64,000 nucleotides of DNA from G965267185 sp965267185 (GCA_965267185.1 OZ253937.1:3782001-3846000); one strand, 5' to 3'. Shown: positions 7,738 to 17,098, counted from the stretch's first letter. The notes: generated from the sequence alone by a model not told the origin. Made by a program: numbers and translations.

Positions 7738-10476
7738 TTAGTTAAGCCGGCCGTGGCAATGCTTGTATTTTTTCCCTGAACCGCAGGGGCATGCGGCGTT
7801 TCGTGCGACTTTACCCCAGGTCGACGGATCGTTCGGGTCGATTTGGTCGCCACGCGCGTGGCGCACCGGCTGCGGCTTCGACAACACCTCGCCTTCCGCG
7901 TCGGGGCTTTCGCCGGCGCCGCCGAACTGTCCGACAGAAGCGTGTTGCGCTTCCATTTGCTGCGGCGCTTCGGGCTCCGGCACTGGTTCGGGGACGTTCA
8001 CCTGTATCTCGATGTGGCTCAACAGCGACGTAACGCCCTCGCGCAGCCGGCTCAACATGTCGTCGAACATGTCGAACGCTTCACGCTTATATTCGTTCAG
8101 CGGGTTCTTCTGTCCGAACGCCCGCAAACCGATGCCTTGGCGCAGATGATCGAGGCGCAGCAGGTGATCTTTCCAATATTGGTCGAGGATCTGCAAAAGC
8201 AGATTCTTTTCCGCCATGCGCATGAGCTCGGGGCCGAACTGCGCTGTTTTTGCGGCGGCTTTTTCATTAATTTCTTTGCGCAGGCGGTCGAGGATTTCTT
8301 CGTTGGCGATGCCTTCTTCATCAGCCCAGTCGGCCACCGGCGCATCGATACCGAATAGCCGCAGCACTTCCTCGTGCAGGAGGTCGGTATCCCACTGCTC
8401 GGCAAAGGCCTTTTCGGGCATGCAGCGGGCGACCGTGTCTTCGAGGGTCTCTTCGCGCATCGCCTCGACGGTCTCCGACACGTCGTCTACCCGCATCAGG
8501 TCCTTGCGCTGCTCGTAGATGACCTTGCGCTGGTCGTTCATCACGTCGTCGTACTGCAGCAACTGTTTGCGGATTTCGAAGTTGCGCGCTTCGACCTTCT
8601 GCTGCGCCTTCTCGAGTGCCTTATCGATCCAGGAATGGACGATCGCTTCGCCCTCTTCGAGGCCCAGCTTCTGCAGCATCGTATCCATGCGTTCGGAGCC
8701 GAAAATGCGCATTAGGTCATCTTCCAGCGACAGGAAGAAATGCGACCGCCCCGGATCGCCTTGCCGGCCCGAGCGGCCGCGCAATTGATTGTCGATGCGC
8801 CGGCTTTCATGGCGTTCGGTGCCGATAATCTGCAGCCCGCCGGTTTCGAGCACGAGTTCGCGTTTTTTGGCGACGTCGGCTTCGATCTCTTTGCGCCGGC
8901 GTTCGTGGGTCTCGGGGTCGTCGATATCGGCGAGTTCCTCGGCGACGCGCATTTCGACATTGCCACCGAGCTGAATATCGGTGCCGCGGCCCGCCATATT
9001 GGTGGCAATGGTCACCGCGCCGGGTTCGCCCGCTTGGGCGATGATTTTGGCTTCCTGCTCGTGATAACGGGCGTTCAACACATTGTGGCGGATCTTCCGC
9101 TTCTTCAAAACGGCGGAAACCTGTTCCGATTTATCGATTGAAACGGTGCCAACCAAGACGGGCTGTTGGCGTTCGTTACAGTCCACGATGAGTTCGACGA
9201 TCGCTTTGTATTTCTCGTCGAGCGTCCGATAGACCTCGTCGTTTTTGTCCTCGCGGATCATCGGCCGGTGGGTCGGAATATCGATAACTTCGAGCTCATA
9301 GATTTCCGCAAACTCGCCCGCTTCGGTCATCGCCGTACCGGTCATGCCGGCAAGCTTGGGGTAGAGGCGGAAATAATTCTGGAAGGTGATCGAGGCCAGC
9401 GTTTGGTTTTCGTTTTGGACCGAAACCTTTTCTTTCGCTTCGAGCGCTTGGTGCAGCCCGTCGGAATAGCGGCGGCCCTCCATCATGCGGCCGGTGAATT
9501 CGTCGATGATAACGACGCGGTCGTCTTTGACGATGTAATCAGTGTCGCGGCTGAACAGCTTGTGCGCCCGCAGCGCCTGATTGACATGGTGAAGCGTGCT
9601 AACGCTGGTGATGTCGTAGAGGCTCAGACCGCTCTCGATAAGCCCGGCTTCGGCTAGCAACTGCTCGGCGTGCTCGACCCCCTCGTCGGTCAGCGTGATG
9701 GCCCGGGCCTTTTCGTCGATCTCGTAATCGGGTTCGACGAGCTTCGGAATGATTTTGTCGACCTGACGGTAAGCTTCGGAGGAGTCCTCGACGGGGCCGG
9801 AAATAATGAGCGGTGTCCGCGCTTCGTCGATCAGAATCGAGTCGACTTCGTCGACGATGGCGAAGTTGAAATCGCGCTGAACCATCTCTTCGAGATGGAA
9901 TTTCATATTGTCGCGCAGGTAATCGAAGCCGAGCTCGTTGTTGGTGGCGTAGGTGACGTCGGCGGCGTAGGCCTCGCGGCGTTGTTCATCCGACAGTCCG
10001 TGCACGATGGTGCCGACTTTTAAGCCGAGAAACTCGTAGATCTGGCCCATCCACCCGGCATCGCGCTGCGCCAAATAATCGTTGACGGTGACGACGTGGA
10101 CGCCTTTGCCTTCAAGCGCGTTCAGATAGACCGGCAGTGTGGCCACCAGGGTCTTACCCTCGCCGGTCTTCATTTCGGAGATCATGCCGTTGTGCAGCAC
10201 CATGCCGCCCAGCAGTTGGACATCGAAATGGCGCTGCCCGAGGGTGCGCTTGGCCGCTTCGCGGACCGTTGCAAAGGCCTCGACGAGCAGGCTGTCGAGT
10301 GAGGCGCCGTCCGCCAATTGCTGACGAAACGCCTCGGTGCGTGCCCGCAACTCGTCGTCGCTCAGGGCCTCCAAAGCCGGCTCGAGCGCGTTGATTGCCT
10401 CGACATCCTTGCGCAGCCGCTTGAGATATCTGTCGTTAGCCGTTCCGACGACCCGCTTAACAAGATTGACTACCAT
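7738..10476 (-). CDS. secA: preprotein translocase ATPase SecA
   Basis: SecA is the motor that pushes unfolded preproteins through SecYEG. I place the start at the ATG ending at 10476 (MVVNLVKRVVG), giving 912 residues. The open frame continues 79 codons upstream but that stretch is Arg/Pro-rich and unlike SecA. Walker A (GEGKT) is at residues 105-109, the DEVDSILIDEARTPLI signature follows, and the helicase motif GRSGRQGDPG is present. The extreme C-terminus has the zinc-binding CPCGSGKKYKHCHG tail that contacts SecB and phospholipid. It is divergent from the parvulin gene, a common alphaproteobacterial pairing. Confidence 0.97.
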   Translation of the reverse strand: MVVNLVKRVVGTANDRYLKRLRKDVEAINALEPALEALSDDELRARTEAFRQQLADGASLDSLLVEAFATVREAAKRTLGQRHFDVQLLGGMVLHNGMISEMKTGEGKTLVATLPVYLNALEGKGVHVVTVNDYLAQRDAGWMGQIYEFLGLKVGTIVHGLSDEQRREAYAADVTYATNNELGFDYLRDNMKFHLEEMVQRDFNFAIVDEVDSILIDEARTPLIISGPVEDSSEAYRQVDKIIPKLVEPDYEIDEKARAITLTDEGVEHAEQLLAEAGLIESGLSLYDITSVSTLHHVNQALRAHKLFSRDTDYIVKDDRVVIIDEFTGRMMEGRRYSDGLHQALEAKEKVSVQNENQTLASITFQNYFRLYPKLAGMTGTAMTEAGEFAEIYELEVIDIPTHRPMIREDKNDEVYRTLDEKYKAIVELIVDCNERQQPVLVGTVSIDKSEQVSAVLKKRKIRHNVLNARYHEQEAKIIAQAGEPGAVTIATNMAGRGTDIQLGGNVEMRVAEELADIDDPETHERRRKEIEADVAKKRELVLETGGLQIIGTERHESRRIDNQLRGRSGRQGDPGRSHFFLSLEDDLMRIFGSERMDTMLQKLGLEEGEAIVHSWIDKALEKAQQKVEARNFEIRKQLLQYDDVMNDQRKVIYEQRKDLMRVDDVSETVEAMREETLEDTVARCMPEKAFAEQWDTDLLHEEVLRLFGIDAPVADWADEEGIANEEILDRLRKEINEKAAAKTAQFGPELMRMAEKNLLLQILDQYWKDHLLRLDHLRQGIGLRAFGQKNPLNEYKREAFDMFDDMLSRLREGVTSLLSHIEIQVNVPEPVPEPEAPQQMEAQHASVGQFGGAGESPDAEGEVLSKPQPVRHARGDQIDPNDPSTWGKVARNAACPCGSGKKYKHCHGRLN

Positions 10477-10872
10477 CCGGCGCGCTCGTTCCTCTGCAAT
10501 GTGGCCTCTGCTGCGTGGCCCCAGCGGCGACTCGTCCGCTGGTGTGAAATCGCGCCGTCGTGGCGGCGCGGCGTGTGGTCTACGCCCTGAAAGATGGGGA
10601 TTTCTAGTGTCTTGTCTAGGGGCCGTATCGGCGGCTGTCAACGGCGATCCGGCCTTGGTTAAGCCTCGGTGGAGGCGGTAGCGTGTCCCTGCCTGCCCGC
10701 CAGGTTTGGTCAATCACATTACCGTGTGCAATAGTCTTGGCCGCCGTACGGCGCTTGAGCCTGCGCGTTGATCCCGGCACTGTGGTTCGTGGATATTGCC
10801 GCCGATGGGTTCAATATCTTTTTTGACCGTCCGCGCGCATCCGATGCCCGGCCGGAGCGACCGGAGCCCCCT
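10477..10872. other. 396-bp divergent intergenic region between secA and the PPIase gene
   Basis: No convincing coding sequence is present on either strand; frames extending from secA and from the PPIase into this region have non-protein-like composition. It should hold both promoters. On the minus strand TTGACA (10636-10641) and TAGACA (10613-10618) are 17 bp apart, a reasonable secA promoter. On the plus strand TTGATC (10768-10773) and GATATT (10792-10797) are 18 bp apart, a weaker candidate for the PPIase. A GC-rich inverted repeat GCGCCG/CGGCGC sits at 10552-10569 inside the secA leader. Confidence 0.5.
10613..10641 (-). promoter_or_regulatory. candidate sigma-70 promoter of secA
   Basis: On the minus strand a perfect -35 hexamer TTGACA is followed after 17 bp by TAGACA as the -10. 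That would give a secA leader of roughly 130 nt. The -35 and spacing are good, the -10 is only moderate, and no transcript data are available. Confidence 0.4.
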
Positions 10873-11727
10873 ATGATGAAGCATCTAACTTTTGCGGCCG
10901 TGCTTGCGGCCTTTGTGTCGAGCGGACCTGCGACGGTTTTGGCGCAAGATAACCAAAATCTCGACAACCCTGTGGTTGCTAGCGTTAACGGTCATGAAAT
11001 CCGCCAGTCCAACGTGGCGGAAGCGTTTGAGCGTCTCCCGGCACAGTATCAGCAGATACCGTTCAATGTTCTGCTGCCCCAGTTGGTCGAGCAGCTCGTG
11101 ACCAACCATCTAATGGAGGTCGCGGGACGTGAACTCGAGCTTCACAACGACGAAGCAGTGAAGGCGCGAATTCGCGCGTTTGAGTCTGCCGCGATCCAGC
11201 AGGCTTATATAGAGCGCAAGATTGCCGAGCAGGTGACCGAGGAAGAGATCACCCGGGTCTACGAGCAAACCATCGGTAATGCCGAAGGTCCCGAGGAGGT
11301 GCGCGCCAGCCATATTCTCGTCGCCACTGAGGAAGAAGGCATGGCGCTCCTGAAACAGCTCGCCGACGGTGCCGACTTCGCCGAGCTGGCACGCGAGCAT
11401 TCGACCGGTCCAAGCGGTCCGAGCGGCGGCGACTTGGGATATTTCACCCGTGACGCCATGGTCGAACCGTTCGCCTCTGCCGCTTTCTCGCTTGAAATTG
11501 GCGCTGTCGGGCCCGATCCGGTGCAAACCCAGTTCGGCTGGCACGTCATCAAAGTGATCGATAAGCGCCAGGCGCCGCCGGCCAACTTGGAAGAATCGCG
11601 GGCTGAAATCCAAGACCTGTTGACGCGTGAGTTTATCACCGCGCATATGGCGGAATTACGGGCGGGCGCCGAGATTGAAACCTTCAATCTCGACGGTACG
11701 CCGACCGGGGGCGGCGCAGCGCAGTAG
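10873..11727 (+). CDS. periplasmic parvulin-type peptidyl-prolyl isomerase (SurA/PpiD-like)
   Basis: The protein is 284 residues when started at the ATG ATG pair at 10873/10876. Thirty-five upstream codons are left out because they lack signal-peptide character. A signal peptide (hydrophobic to about residue 22, cleavage near VLAQ) is followed by a SurA-N-like chaperone segment (VASVNGHEIRQSNV). A rotamase domain follows from about residue 135 (VRASHILVAT, GGDLGYF, FGWHVIKV). It should assist folding of outer membrane or periplasmic proteins after Sec export, matching its place divergent from secA. A strong intrinsic terminator follows 18 bp after the stop. Confidence 0.9.
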   Translation: MMKHLTFAAVLAAFVSSGPATVLAQDNQNLDNPVVASVNGHEIRQSNVAEAFERLPAQYQQIPFNVLLPQLVEQLVTNHLMEVAGRELELHNDEAVKARIRAFESAAIQQAYIERKIAEQVTEEEITRVYEQTIGNAEGPEEVRASHILVATEEEGMALLKQLADGADFAELAREHSTGPSGPSGGDLGYFTRDAMVEPFASAAFSLEIGAVGPDPVQTQFGWHVIKVIDKRQAPPANLEESRAEIQDLLTREFITAHMAELRAGAEIETFNLDGTPTGGGAAQ

Positions 11728-11745
11728 CTGCGACTGAGCTGGCAG

Positions 11746-11773
11746 CGCCCCCGATCCAAAATCGGGGGCGTTT
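11746..11773 (+). terminator. intrinsic terminator after the PPIase gene
   Basis: A perfect 10-bp stem (CGCCCCCGAT / ATCGGGGGCG) with a 5-nt loop is followed by TTT. It lies between the PPIase stop and argJ. The T-run is short (TTTGTCGTT), so termination may be partial, letting some transcription continue into argJ only 7 bp beyond. Confidence 0.7.
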
Positions 11774-11779
11774 GTCGTT

Positions 11780-13027
11780 ATGAGCAAGTCTGTTTCCGCT
11801 GCGGTCTCGCCGCTGGCGCCAAAGAGATTTCCATCCGTTAGGCCGGTTGCCGGCGTGCGCCTTGCCGGCCGCGCCGTCGGGTTGAAACCGAGCGGCGCAA
11901 AAGACTTGATGGTCGCGGAACTGGCCAAGGGCACGACGATTGCCGGGGTGCTGACCCGGTCACGCTGCCCGTCGGCGCCGGTCGACTGGTGCCGGTCGAT
12001 CCTGCCCAAGGGTAAGGCGCGGGCGATCATCGTTAATTCGGGCAATGCCAACGCCTTTACCGGTACCGCTGGCGATCGCGTGGTCGCCGACACCGTTGCG
12101 GCGGGCGCCCAGCTTTTCAGTTGCCCGCGTGATCAAATTTATATCGCGTCGACTGGTGTTATCGGCGAGCCGGTGCCGCCGGACTTCATCGCCGGCAAGC
12201 TGGCTGGCATGCGCCGCGGCTTGGGGGTAAGGGCGTGGCGGCCGGCCGCCGAGGCGATCATGACCACGGATACTTTCCCCAAAGCGGCCTCGCGCACGGC
12301 CCGGATTGGCAACGCTGAGGTCACGATCTCCGGTTTTGCCAAAGGGTCGGGCATGATCGCGCCGGACATGGCGACGATGCTGGCGTTCGTTTTCACCGAT
12401 GCGTGTCTGCCGGCGCCGGTGCTGCAGCGGCTGCTGCGCCGTGCGACCGACCGTTCGTTCAATGCCATTACTGTCGACAGCGATACCTCGACCTCGGATA
12501 CCGTGCTTCTGGCCGCCACCGGTCAAACGAAACGGCAACCGCGGATCAGCCGGTCGAACGATCCGGCACTGTCGGAGTTTAGCGCCGCTCTGGAGGCGGT
12601 ATGTATCGATCTTGCCCAGCAAATCGTGCGCGACGGCGAAGGCGCGCAAAAGTTCGTCACCATCAATGTCGCCGGCGCTGAATCGAAACGCGCAGCGCGC
12701 ACGATCGGCCTTGCTATCGCGAACTCGCCGTTGGTCAAGACAGCGATCGCCGGTGAAGACGCCAACTGGGGCCGTATCGTCATGGCGGTCGGCAAGGCGG
12801 GCGAAAAAGCCGACCGGGACCGCTTGTCGATCGCCATTGGCGGTATCCCGATTACTGTCGATGGGCAGCTCGTGCCGGACTACGACGAAACGCCGGTTGC
12901 CCGCCACATGAAACAGTCGGAGATCAATATCAGTATCGATGTCGGCGTCGGGCGGGGCCGGGGAACCGTGTGGACCTGCGATCTCACCCACGGCTACATC
13001 ACCATCAACGCCGACTATCGAAGCTGA
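11780..13027 (+). CDS. argJ: bifunctional glutamate N-acetyltransferase / ornithine acetyltransferase
   Basis: ArgJ transfers the acetyl group from N-acetylornithine to glutamate (and may also use acetyl-CoA), running the cyclic arginine pathway. It is 415 residues, the normal size. The autocleavage site is visible in KGSGMIAPDMATMLAF, where Thr199 becomes the N-terminal nucleophile of the beta chain. The upstream oxyanion-forming Thr-Gly (ASTGVIG) is at about 124-128. The stop is 3 bp before mutT, indicating a two-gene operon. Whether it is mono- or bifunctional cannot be read from motifs alone. Confidence 0.95.
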   Translation: MSKSVSAAVSPLAPKRFPSVRPVAGVRLAGRAVGLKPSGAKDLMVAELAKGTTIAGVLTRSRCPSAPVDWCRSILPKGKARAIIVNSGNANAFTGTAGDRVVADTVAAGAQLFSCPRDQIYIASTGVIGEPVPPDFIAGKLAGMRRGLGVRAWRPAAEAIMTTDTFPKAASRTARIGNAEVTISGFAKGSGMIAPDMATMLAFVFTDACLPAPVLQRLLRRATDRSFNAITVDSDTSTSDTVLLAATGQTKRQPRISRSNDPALSEFSAALEAVCIDLAQQIVRDGEGAQKFVTINVAGAESKRAARTIGLAIANSPLVKTAIAGEDANWGRIVMAVGKAGEKADRDRLSIAIGGIPITVDGQLVPDYDETPVARHMKQSEINISIDVGVGRGRGTVWTCDLTHGYITINADYRS

Positions 13028-13030
13028 GCC

Positions 13031-13438
13031 ATGGCTGCGCCGCCGCTTCTTCTGGTCAGTGCCGTGGCGTTGGTCGACATCGACGACCGGATCCTGCTGG
13101 CGCGCCGTCCGCCCGGCAAACCGATGGCCGGCCTGTGGGAGTTTCCTGGTGGCAAGCTGCAGGAGGGCGAAACCCCGGAGGCGGCGCTCATTCGCGAGTT
13201 GCGCGAGGAGCTGGCCATCGACACGGTGGAAAGCTGCTTAGCGCCTATAGCCTTCGCCAGTCACACCTACGAGGCGTTCCACCTGCTGATGCCGCTATTC
13301 GTCTGCCGCGTCTGGGAGGGCACGCCGCAGCCGCGCGAAGGCCAAGAATTAGCTTGGGTGCGGCCTAAGGATATGGGCGCCTACCCCATGCCACCGGCGG
13401 ACAAGCCGCTGGTGGCGATGCTCAGGGATGTGCTGTAG
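13031..13438 (+). CDS. mutT: 8-oxo-dGTP diphosphatase (MutT, Nudix)
   Basis: A 135-residue Nudix hydrolase that cleans oxidised dGTP from the nucleotide pool. The Nudix box matches G-x5-E-x7-REUxEExGU from GGKLQEGETPEAALI to RELREELAI (about residues 37-60). The flanking GLWEFPGGK is typical of MutT itself. Three bases separate it from argJ, the same order seen widely in alphaproteobacteria. The small size excludes a MutT-ThiE fusion. Confidence 0.92.
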   Translation: MAAPPLLLVSAVALVDIDDRILLARRPPGKPMAGLWEFPGGKLQEGETPEAALIRELREELAIDTVESCLAPIAFASHTYEAFHLLMPLFVCRVWEGTPQPREGQELAWVRPKDMGAYPMPPADKPLVAMLRDVL

Positions 13439-13462
13439 CCGAGTGCGCGAGGGCATCGGCTG

Positions 13463-14224
13463 CTAAGCGGTCAGCCGCCGGTAGGAGATCGATAGCGCTG
13501 TAATTCCAACGGCGTAGCCGATGTAGAAGACCGACTCGAGAGCGAGCGATACGAGAAACTGCGCCGTCATCGATGAAGCAATCACCGCGGCCAGGGGGTT
13601 GAGAATAATCAGAACGGGCAGGCTGCCGAGGAATATGATCAACAATGGAAGCAGTATGACGGCGACAAGTATCCGCCAGCTATTCCCGCTCGTGAGCTTT
13701 GCCGACTCTGTAAACTTCATCGGTGTGTCGGTCGCGGCAGCGGGCAACACGAGTACCAAGCGGGATCCGATCAAGCCGGCGGCGATGAACAATGCGCTGA
13801 ACGTAAACGCAATGGGAAAAGCTCGCGCAAGCAACAGCGACATGAAAAATATGAACGCCATCAGGTAGACGAAGAGCAAAACGATGTGGCGAAGAAACAA
13901 CCACTGCCGCGGTCCCCAGCGAAACGCCGCACCGATCGAGCCGGTTTCGGGGCCGACCAAGATTCGCCGATGCCACGCGACCGCAAACAAAGTGTAAAAC
14001 ACGAAGCTAACCAGCGCGCTAATAATCGATCGGACAACGAGCTCGAACGGGACTTGCACCCCATCGTCAACGGTAATCTGCGCGTCGCCAAAAAGGGCGG
14101 CCATCACCGTACTGACGATCGACACCGCGAGAACGGGCAGGAATGCAAATGCCAACAAGTCGCGCCGTTTGTCCCAGGTGTCGCGGCACGCCTCGGTGAT
14201 GATGTCGGAAATCGGTAACTGCAT
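13463..14224 (-). CDS. polytopic membrane protein of unknown function
   Basis: 253 residues with about six hydrophobic spans: near 24-44 (LLAFAFLPVLAVSIVST), 66-88, 108-130, 133-160, 185-210 and 220-245. A short cytoplasmic N-terminus reads MQLPISDIITEACRDTWDKR. Loops are short and lack catalytic motifs. I do not recognise a named family; the shape resembles YciC/DUF-type membrane proteins. It is monocistronic, convergent with mutT, and upstream of it lies the BioC-like methyltransferase on the same strand. An inverted repeat AGCCGA/TCGGCT (13437-13461) sits in the convergent gap without a T-run. Confidence 0.7.
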   Translation of the reverse strand: MQLPISDIITEACRDTWDKRRDLLAFAFLPVLAVSIVSTVMAALFGDAQITVDDGVQVPFELVVRSIISALVSFVFYTLFAVAWHRRILVGPETGSIGAAFRWGPRQWLFLRHIVLLFVYLMAFIFFMSLLLARAFPIAFTFSALFIAAGLIGSRLVLVLPAAATDTPMKFTESAKLTSGNSWRILVAVILLPLLIIFLGSLPVLIILNPLAAVIASSMTAQFLVSLALESVFYIGYAVGITALSISYRRLTA

Positions 14225-14260
14225 TATCGCTTGCCTCGAAGAAACTATAGCGGGCGCGTG

Positions 14261-15187
14261 TCAGCGGGGCCCGGCTTTTTCGCCTGCCGAACGCTCCGCT
14301 GCGTCGAGTGCTTCGGCGAGCCGTGACGCGGCACTGCCGGGCCGAAGGGCCTGCGGTTGGTTCGCAGCAGGCGCCCACCCAGTGAGATAGAGGATTTCGA
14401 AGGTCGCTGGCGCGCGGCCATCGCCGCCGGCGAACTGGGCCATGTAGGTCTCTGCCGCCGCCATCAGTGTCGACCGGCGGGTCGGCGTCCGCCGTCGGTC
14501 TAGCAGAATATTGGTCTCGCCCATGCCGCGAAGGTCCGACATCAGTTTGAGCGGACTGTCGTAGGTCACCGTTAGAGAATCGGTGTCGGCGACCGGCAGA
14601 GCGAAGCCGGCGCGTTGGAGCAGCCCGGCGGCGTCGCGCAAATCGGCAAAGGGCGCGACGCGCGGTCCAGCGCCCCCTTCCAACGTCGTTTCCGCTGTTA
14701 GCCAAGCCTGGCGCAGTTCGCTCAGGGTCGTTCCGCCAAATAGTGCGGCGAGGAACAGGCCATCGGGCTTTAGCGCGCGTTGGATCTGGATCAACGCACC
14801 GGGCAGATCGTTTGCGTGGTGCAAGTTGGCGCAACTCAGGACGAGATCGAAGCTGGCATCGCCGAATGGCAATTGTTCTTCGTCGGCAACCAGGGTGGGA
14901 GCTTCCGCTTTGTCCCGCGCGCGCGCGGCCATACTTGGCGATAGATCGGCTTGGATCAGCCGGCCGACTTTCCCGGCTGGTAGGTTTACCGCCGCTTCTG
15001 CGATCAAGCCGCTGCGGCATCCCAAATCGAGTGCGACGGCAAAATCGCGGCGAATGTCGGTCAGCCTATCGACCAGCCGCGCGGCGATCTCCCGAAATAG
15101 GAAATCGTGATCGGGCAGCGTGGCCGCTGCCCGGTCCCTGTGCCGGCGAAGCAGACGGCGGTCGAACACATCGATACGGTCGGCCAT
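14261..15187 (-). CDS. SAM-dependent methyltransferase, BioC/NDUFAF5-like
   Basis: 308 residues. The class I Rossmann core shows motif I ALDLGCRSGLIAEA (about 46-59), the acidic strand end LIQADLSPSMA, motif II FDLVLSCANLHHANDLP and the segment LKPDGLFLAALFGGTTLSELR. That last pattern is characteristic of BioC-like proteins and the mitochondrial complex I assembly factor NDUFAF5. The C-terminal Arg/Pro-rich tail is variable. A position divergent from comF (110-bp gap) is a common alphaproteobacterial arrangement. A role in biotin synthesis is not supported by neighbours, so I call only the family. Confidence 0.85.
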   Translation of the reverse strand: MADRIDVFDRRLLRRHRDRAAATLPDHDFLFREIAARLVDRLTDIRRDFAVALDLGCRSGLIAEAAVNLPAGKVGRLIQADLSPSMAARARDKAEAPTLVADEEQLPFGDASFDLVLSCANLHHANDLPGALIQIQRALKPDGLFLAALFGGTTLSELRQAWLTAETTLEGGAGPRVAPFADLRDAAGLLQRAGFALPVADTDSLTVTYDSPLKLMSDLRGMGETNILLDRRRTPTRRSTLMAAAETYMAQFAGGDGRAPATFEILYLTGWAPAANQPQALRPGSAASRLAEALDAAERSAGEKAGPR

Positions 15188-15296
15188 ACCGCGCTATATG
15201 GCATGCTGGTTCGATTGGGCAAAGCCGGGCAGTTGTTCACATTCGAGTGGCGACAAGGGTTTGACTCAATCGCCCGGTCTGCGGCGACAATAGGTT

Positions 15297-16088
15297 ATGC
15301 AGTTAAACCAGCCATCGCCCCTGTTGGACGCCGTGCGCCACGGCGCTGCGAGCGCAGTGCGCGGACTGGTCAACACGGTGCTGCCGCCCCAGTGCCTCGC
15401 CTGCGATGCGCTGGTGGCAACGCCCGGTAGCTTGTGCGCTCCCTGCTGGACCAGCGCTAAGTTCATTACGGCGCCGCACTGCACCGTTTGCGGGCTGCCT
15501 TATTCCTTCGATCCGGGCGCCGATCTGGTTTGCGGCGCGTGTAGCAGGGCGCGCCCAGTATTCGACCGGGCCCGGGCGGTGCTGCACTATGACGATTTAG
15601 GCCGCCGTTTGGTGGTCGCGTTCAAATTGAGTGACCGCACCCATGGCGCCCCGACATTTGGACGATGGTTGGCGCGTGCCGGCGCCGACCTGATCGCCGA
15701 TGCCGATCTCGTTGCGCCGGTGCCGCTGCACCGGTTGCGTCTCTTGCGCCGGCGTTTCAATCAGTCGGCCATGTTGGCGCAAGCGGTCTGCCGCGCGGCC
15801 GGCAGCCGCAGCGTCGAGTTTGCGCCCGATCTCCTGCTGCGCCGCCGGCACACCCCGAGCCAGGCGGGGCTCAACGCCGGCCAACGGCGGCTCAATGTGC
15901 GCAATGCATTTGCGGTTTGTCCGCGCCGGGCCGCTCGGATCGCCGGCCGCCGGATATTGCTGATCGATGATGTTTTCACGACGAGCGCGACGGTATCGGA
16001 ATGCGCCCGCGTCTTGATCCGGGGCGGGGCGTCGGCGGTCGATGTCTTAACCCTGACGCGGGTCGATAAACCGTACGCAGAACCTTGA
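15297..16088 (+). CDS. ComF family phosphoribosyltransferase-like protein
   Basis: 263 residues. An N-terminal double zinc-ribbon is seen as CLAC, CAPC, CTVC and CGAC pairs (about residues 34-82), followed by the ComF linker (VAFKLSDRTHGAP) and a phosphoribosyltransferase fold ending in the PRPP loop ILLIDDVFTTSAT (about 222-234). In naturally competent bacteria ComF assists DNA uptake; in others its role is unclear. No other competence gene is in the window. It is followed by grxC on the same strand after 156 bp. Confidence 0.9.
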   Translation: MQLNQPSPLLDAVRHGAASAVRGLVNTVLPPQCLACDALVATPGSLCAPCWTSAKFITAPHCTVCGLPYSFDPGADLVCGACSRARPVFDRARAVLHYDDLGRRLVVAFKLSDRTHGAPTFGRWLARAGADLIADADLVAPVPLHRLRLLRRRFNQSAMLAQAVCRAAGSRSVEFAPDLLLRRRHTPSQAGLNAGQRRLNVRNAFAVCPRRAARIAGRRILLIDDVFTTSATVSECARVLIRGGASAVDVLTLTRVDKPYAEP

Positions 16089-16244
16089 GATAGCCCTATA
16101 AACACGCGAATTTGATGGCACTGGAGATGACGGTTTGCCTTGGTCATGCTACCAGCGCGGCCGTGAAATTGGGGGCATATGGTGGCGATCGGCCGGAGGT
16201 CGACCTACATTGCCTCTGCGATGGCATTAACGGAGGCGCCGACG

Positions 16245-16505
16245 ATGGCAAACGTCGAAATCTACACTGGAATGATGTGTGGCTACTGCTCAGCCGCCAA
16301 GCGCCTGCTGACAAAGAAAGGTGTTGAGTTCACCGAAACCGACGTTACGTGGAAACCGGGCAAACGGGCTGAGATGATGGAGCGGGCCAATGGCCGCCAT
16401 TCGGTGCCACAGATATTTATCGACGGTGAACATATCGGCGGCTGCGATGATCTCTACGCGCTCGACTCCGCGGGTAAACTCGATTCGAAACTCGGGTTGA
16501 GCTAA
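16245..16505 (+). CDS. grxC: glutaredoxin 3
   Basis: 86 residues from the ATG at 16245, chosen because GGAGG (16232-16236) lies 8 bases upstream; the 22 extra codons upstream are not glutaredoxin-like. The dithiol active site CGYC is at residues 12-15. The cis-Pro loop (SVPQIFI), GEHIGGCDDLY and the family's C-terminal Leu-rich helix follow. It reduces protein disulfides and ribonucleotide reductase with glutathione in the cytoplasm. It lies between comF and a convergent methyltransferase. Confidence 0.95.
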   Translation: MANVEIYTGMMCGYCSAAKRLLTKKGVEFTETDVTWKPGKRAEMMERANGRHSVPQIFIDGEHIGGCDDLYALDSAGKLDSKLGLS

Positions 16506-16531
16506 CGGCGACACCCGCCCGCCTCTTTAGA

Positions 16532-17098
16532 CTAATTTAGTTCTACCTCGGCGGCGTTCCGGCGCACGGCGCAAATCCGCTGAACGACCGCCGGGCGCGG
16601 ATCGTTAGTTACACCGTGCTCGTACGCAACGACTTCCAACTGTCCGCTGACCGCGTCCAATAGTTCACCAGTTTGGAGCAAATAGTCCGGGTTGCTCGGT
16701 TTTCCGTAGGCGGCGTTTCCGGCCGCGAACGTCTCGTACAGTAGAACTCCGCCATCGGCGACGGCGGCAACGATTGCCGGCAGCAGCGGCCGCCAGAGAT
16801 AGTTGGTGACGACAACGCCGCCGAACTGGCCCGCGGGCAACGGCCGGCCACCCTGGCCAGGCTGGGACGCTTCAAGGTCGATCTCGATGATATTGAGCCC
16901 ATCGAGATCTGCGAGATCGGAGAGCCTACTGACATCGCGGTCGAGCGCTGTTACGGCATGGCCGCGGGAGAGGAAGTAACGCGTGTGCCGGCCGCCGCCA
17001 CAGGCGATATCGAGGACGTTACCCTTAACGAGGGGGGCAAACCGGGCGATCCAGGGGGAGGGAGCCGGATTAACCGGATTTTGATGCGGTGGCGCCAT
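16532..17098 (-). CDS. small SAM-dependent methyltransferase (TehB-like fold)
   Basis: 188 residues; motif I VLDIACGGGRHTRYF is at about 29-43, the acidic ribose contact ALDRDVS follows, and the later strand reads GGVVVTNYLWRPLLP with GGVLLYETFAAGN. This compact class I methyltransferase is of the TehB/UbiE-like kind; the substrate is unknown. It occupies the slot between grxC and the DUF1178 gene where many alphaproteobacteria carry a carbon-nitrogen hydrolase (Nit). It is convergent with grxC (26-bp gap) and divergent from the DUF1178 gene. Confidence 0.85.
   Translation of the reverse strand: MAPPHQNPVNPAPSPWIARFAPLVKGNVLDIACGGGRHTRYFLSRGHAVTALDRDVSRLSDLADLDGLNIIEIDLEASQPGQGGRPLPAGQFGGVVVTNYLWRPLLPAIVAAVADGGVLLYETFAAGNAAYGKPSNPDYLLQTGELLDAVSGQLEVVAYEHGVTNDPRPAVVQRICAVRRNAAEVELN

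Noticed and set aside
8374..10302. Plus-strand frames antisense to secA (up to 163 residues)
   Set aside because: They are shadows of the SecA reading frame with no start signals or recognisable motifs.
10477..10713. 79-codon N-terminal extension of SecA
   Set aside because: Arg/Pro-rich, unlike any SecA N-terminus, and MVVNLVKRVVG at 10476 is the normal start.
13437..13461. Inverted repeat after mutT as a terminator
   Set aside because: Six base pairs with a 13-nt loop and no T-run; overlaps the mutT stop codon.
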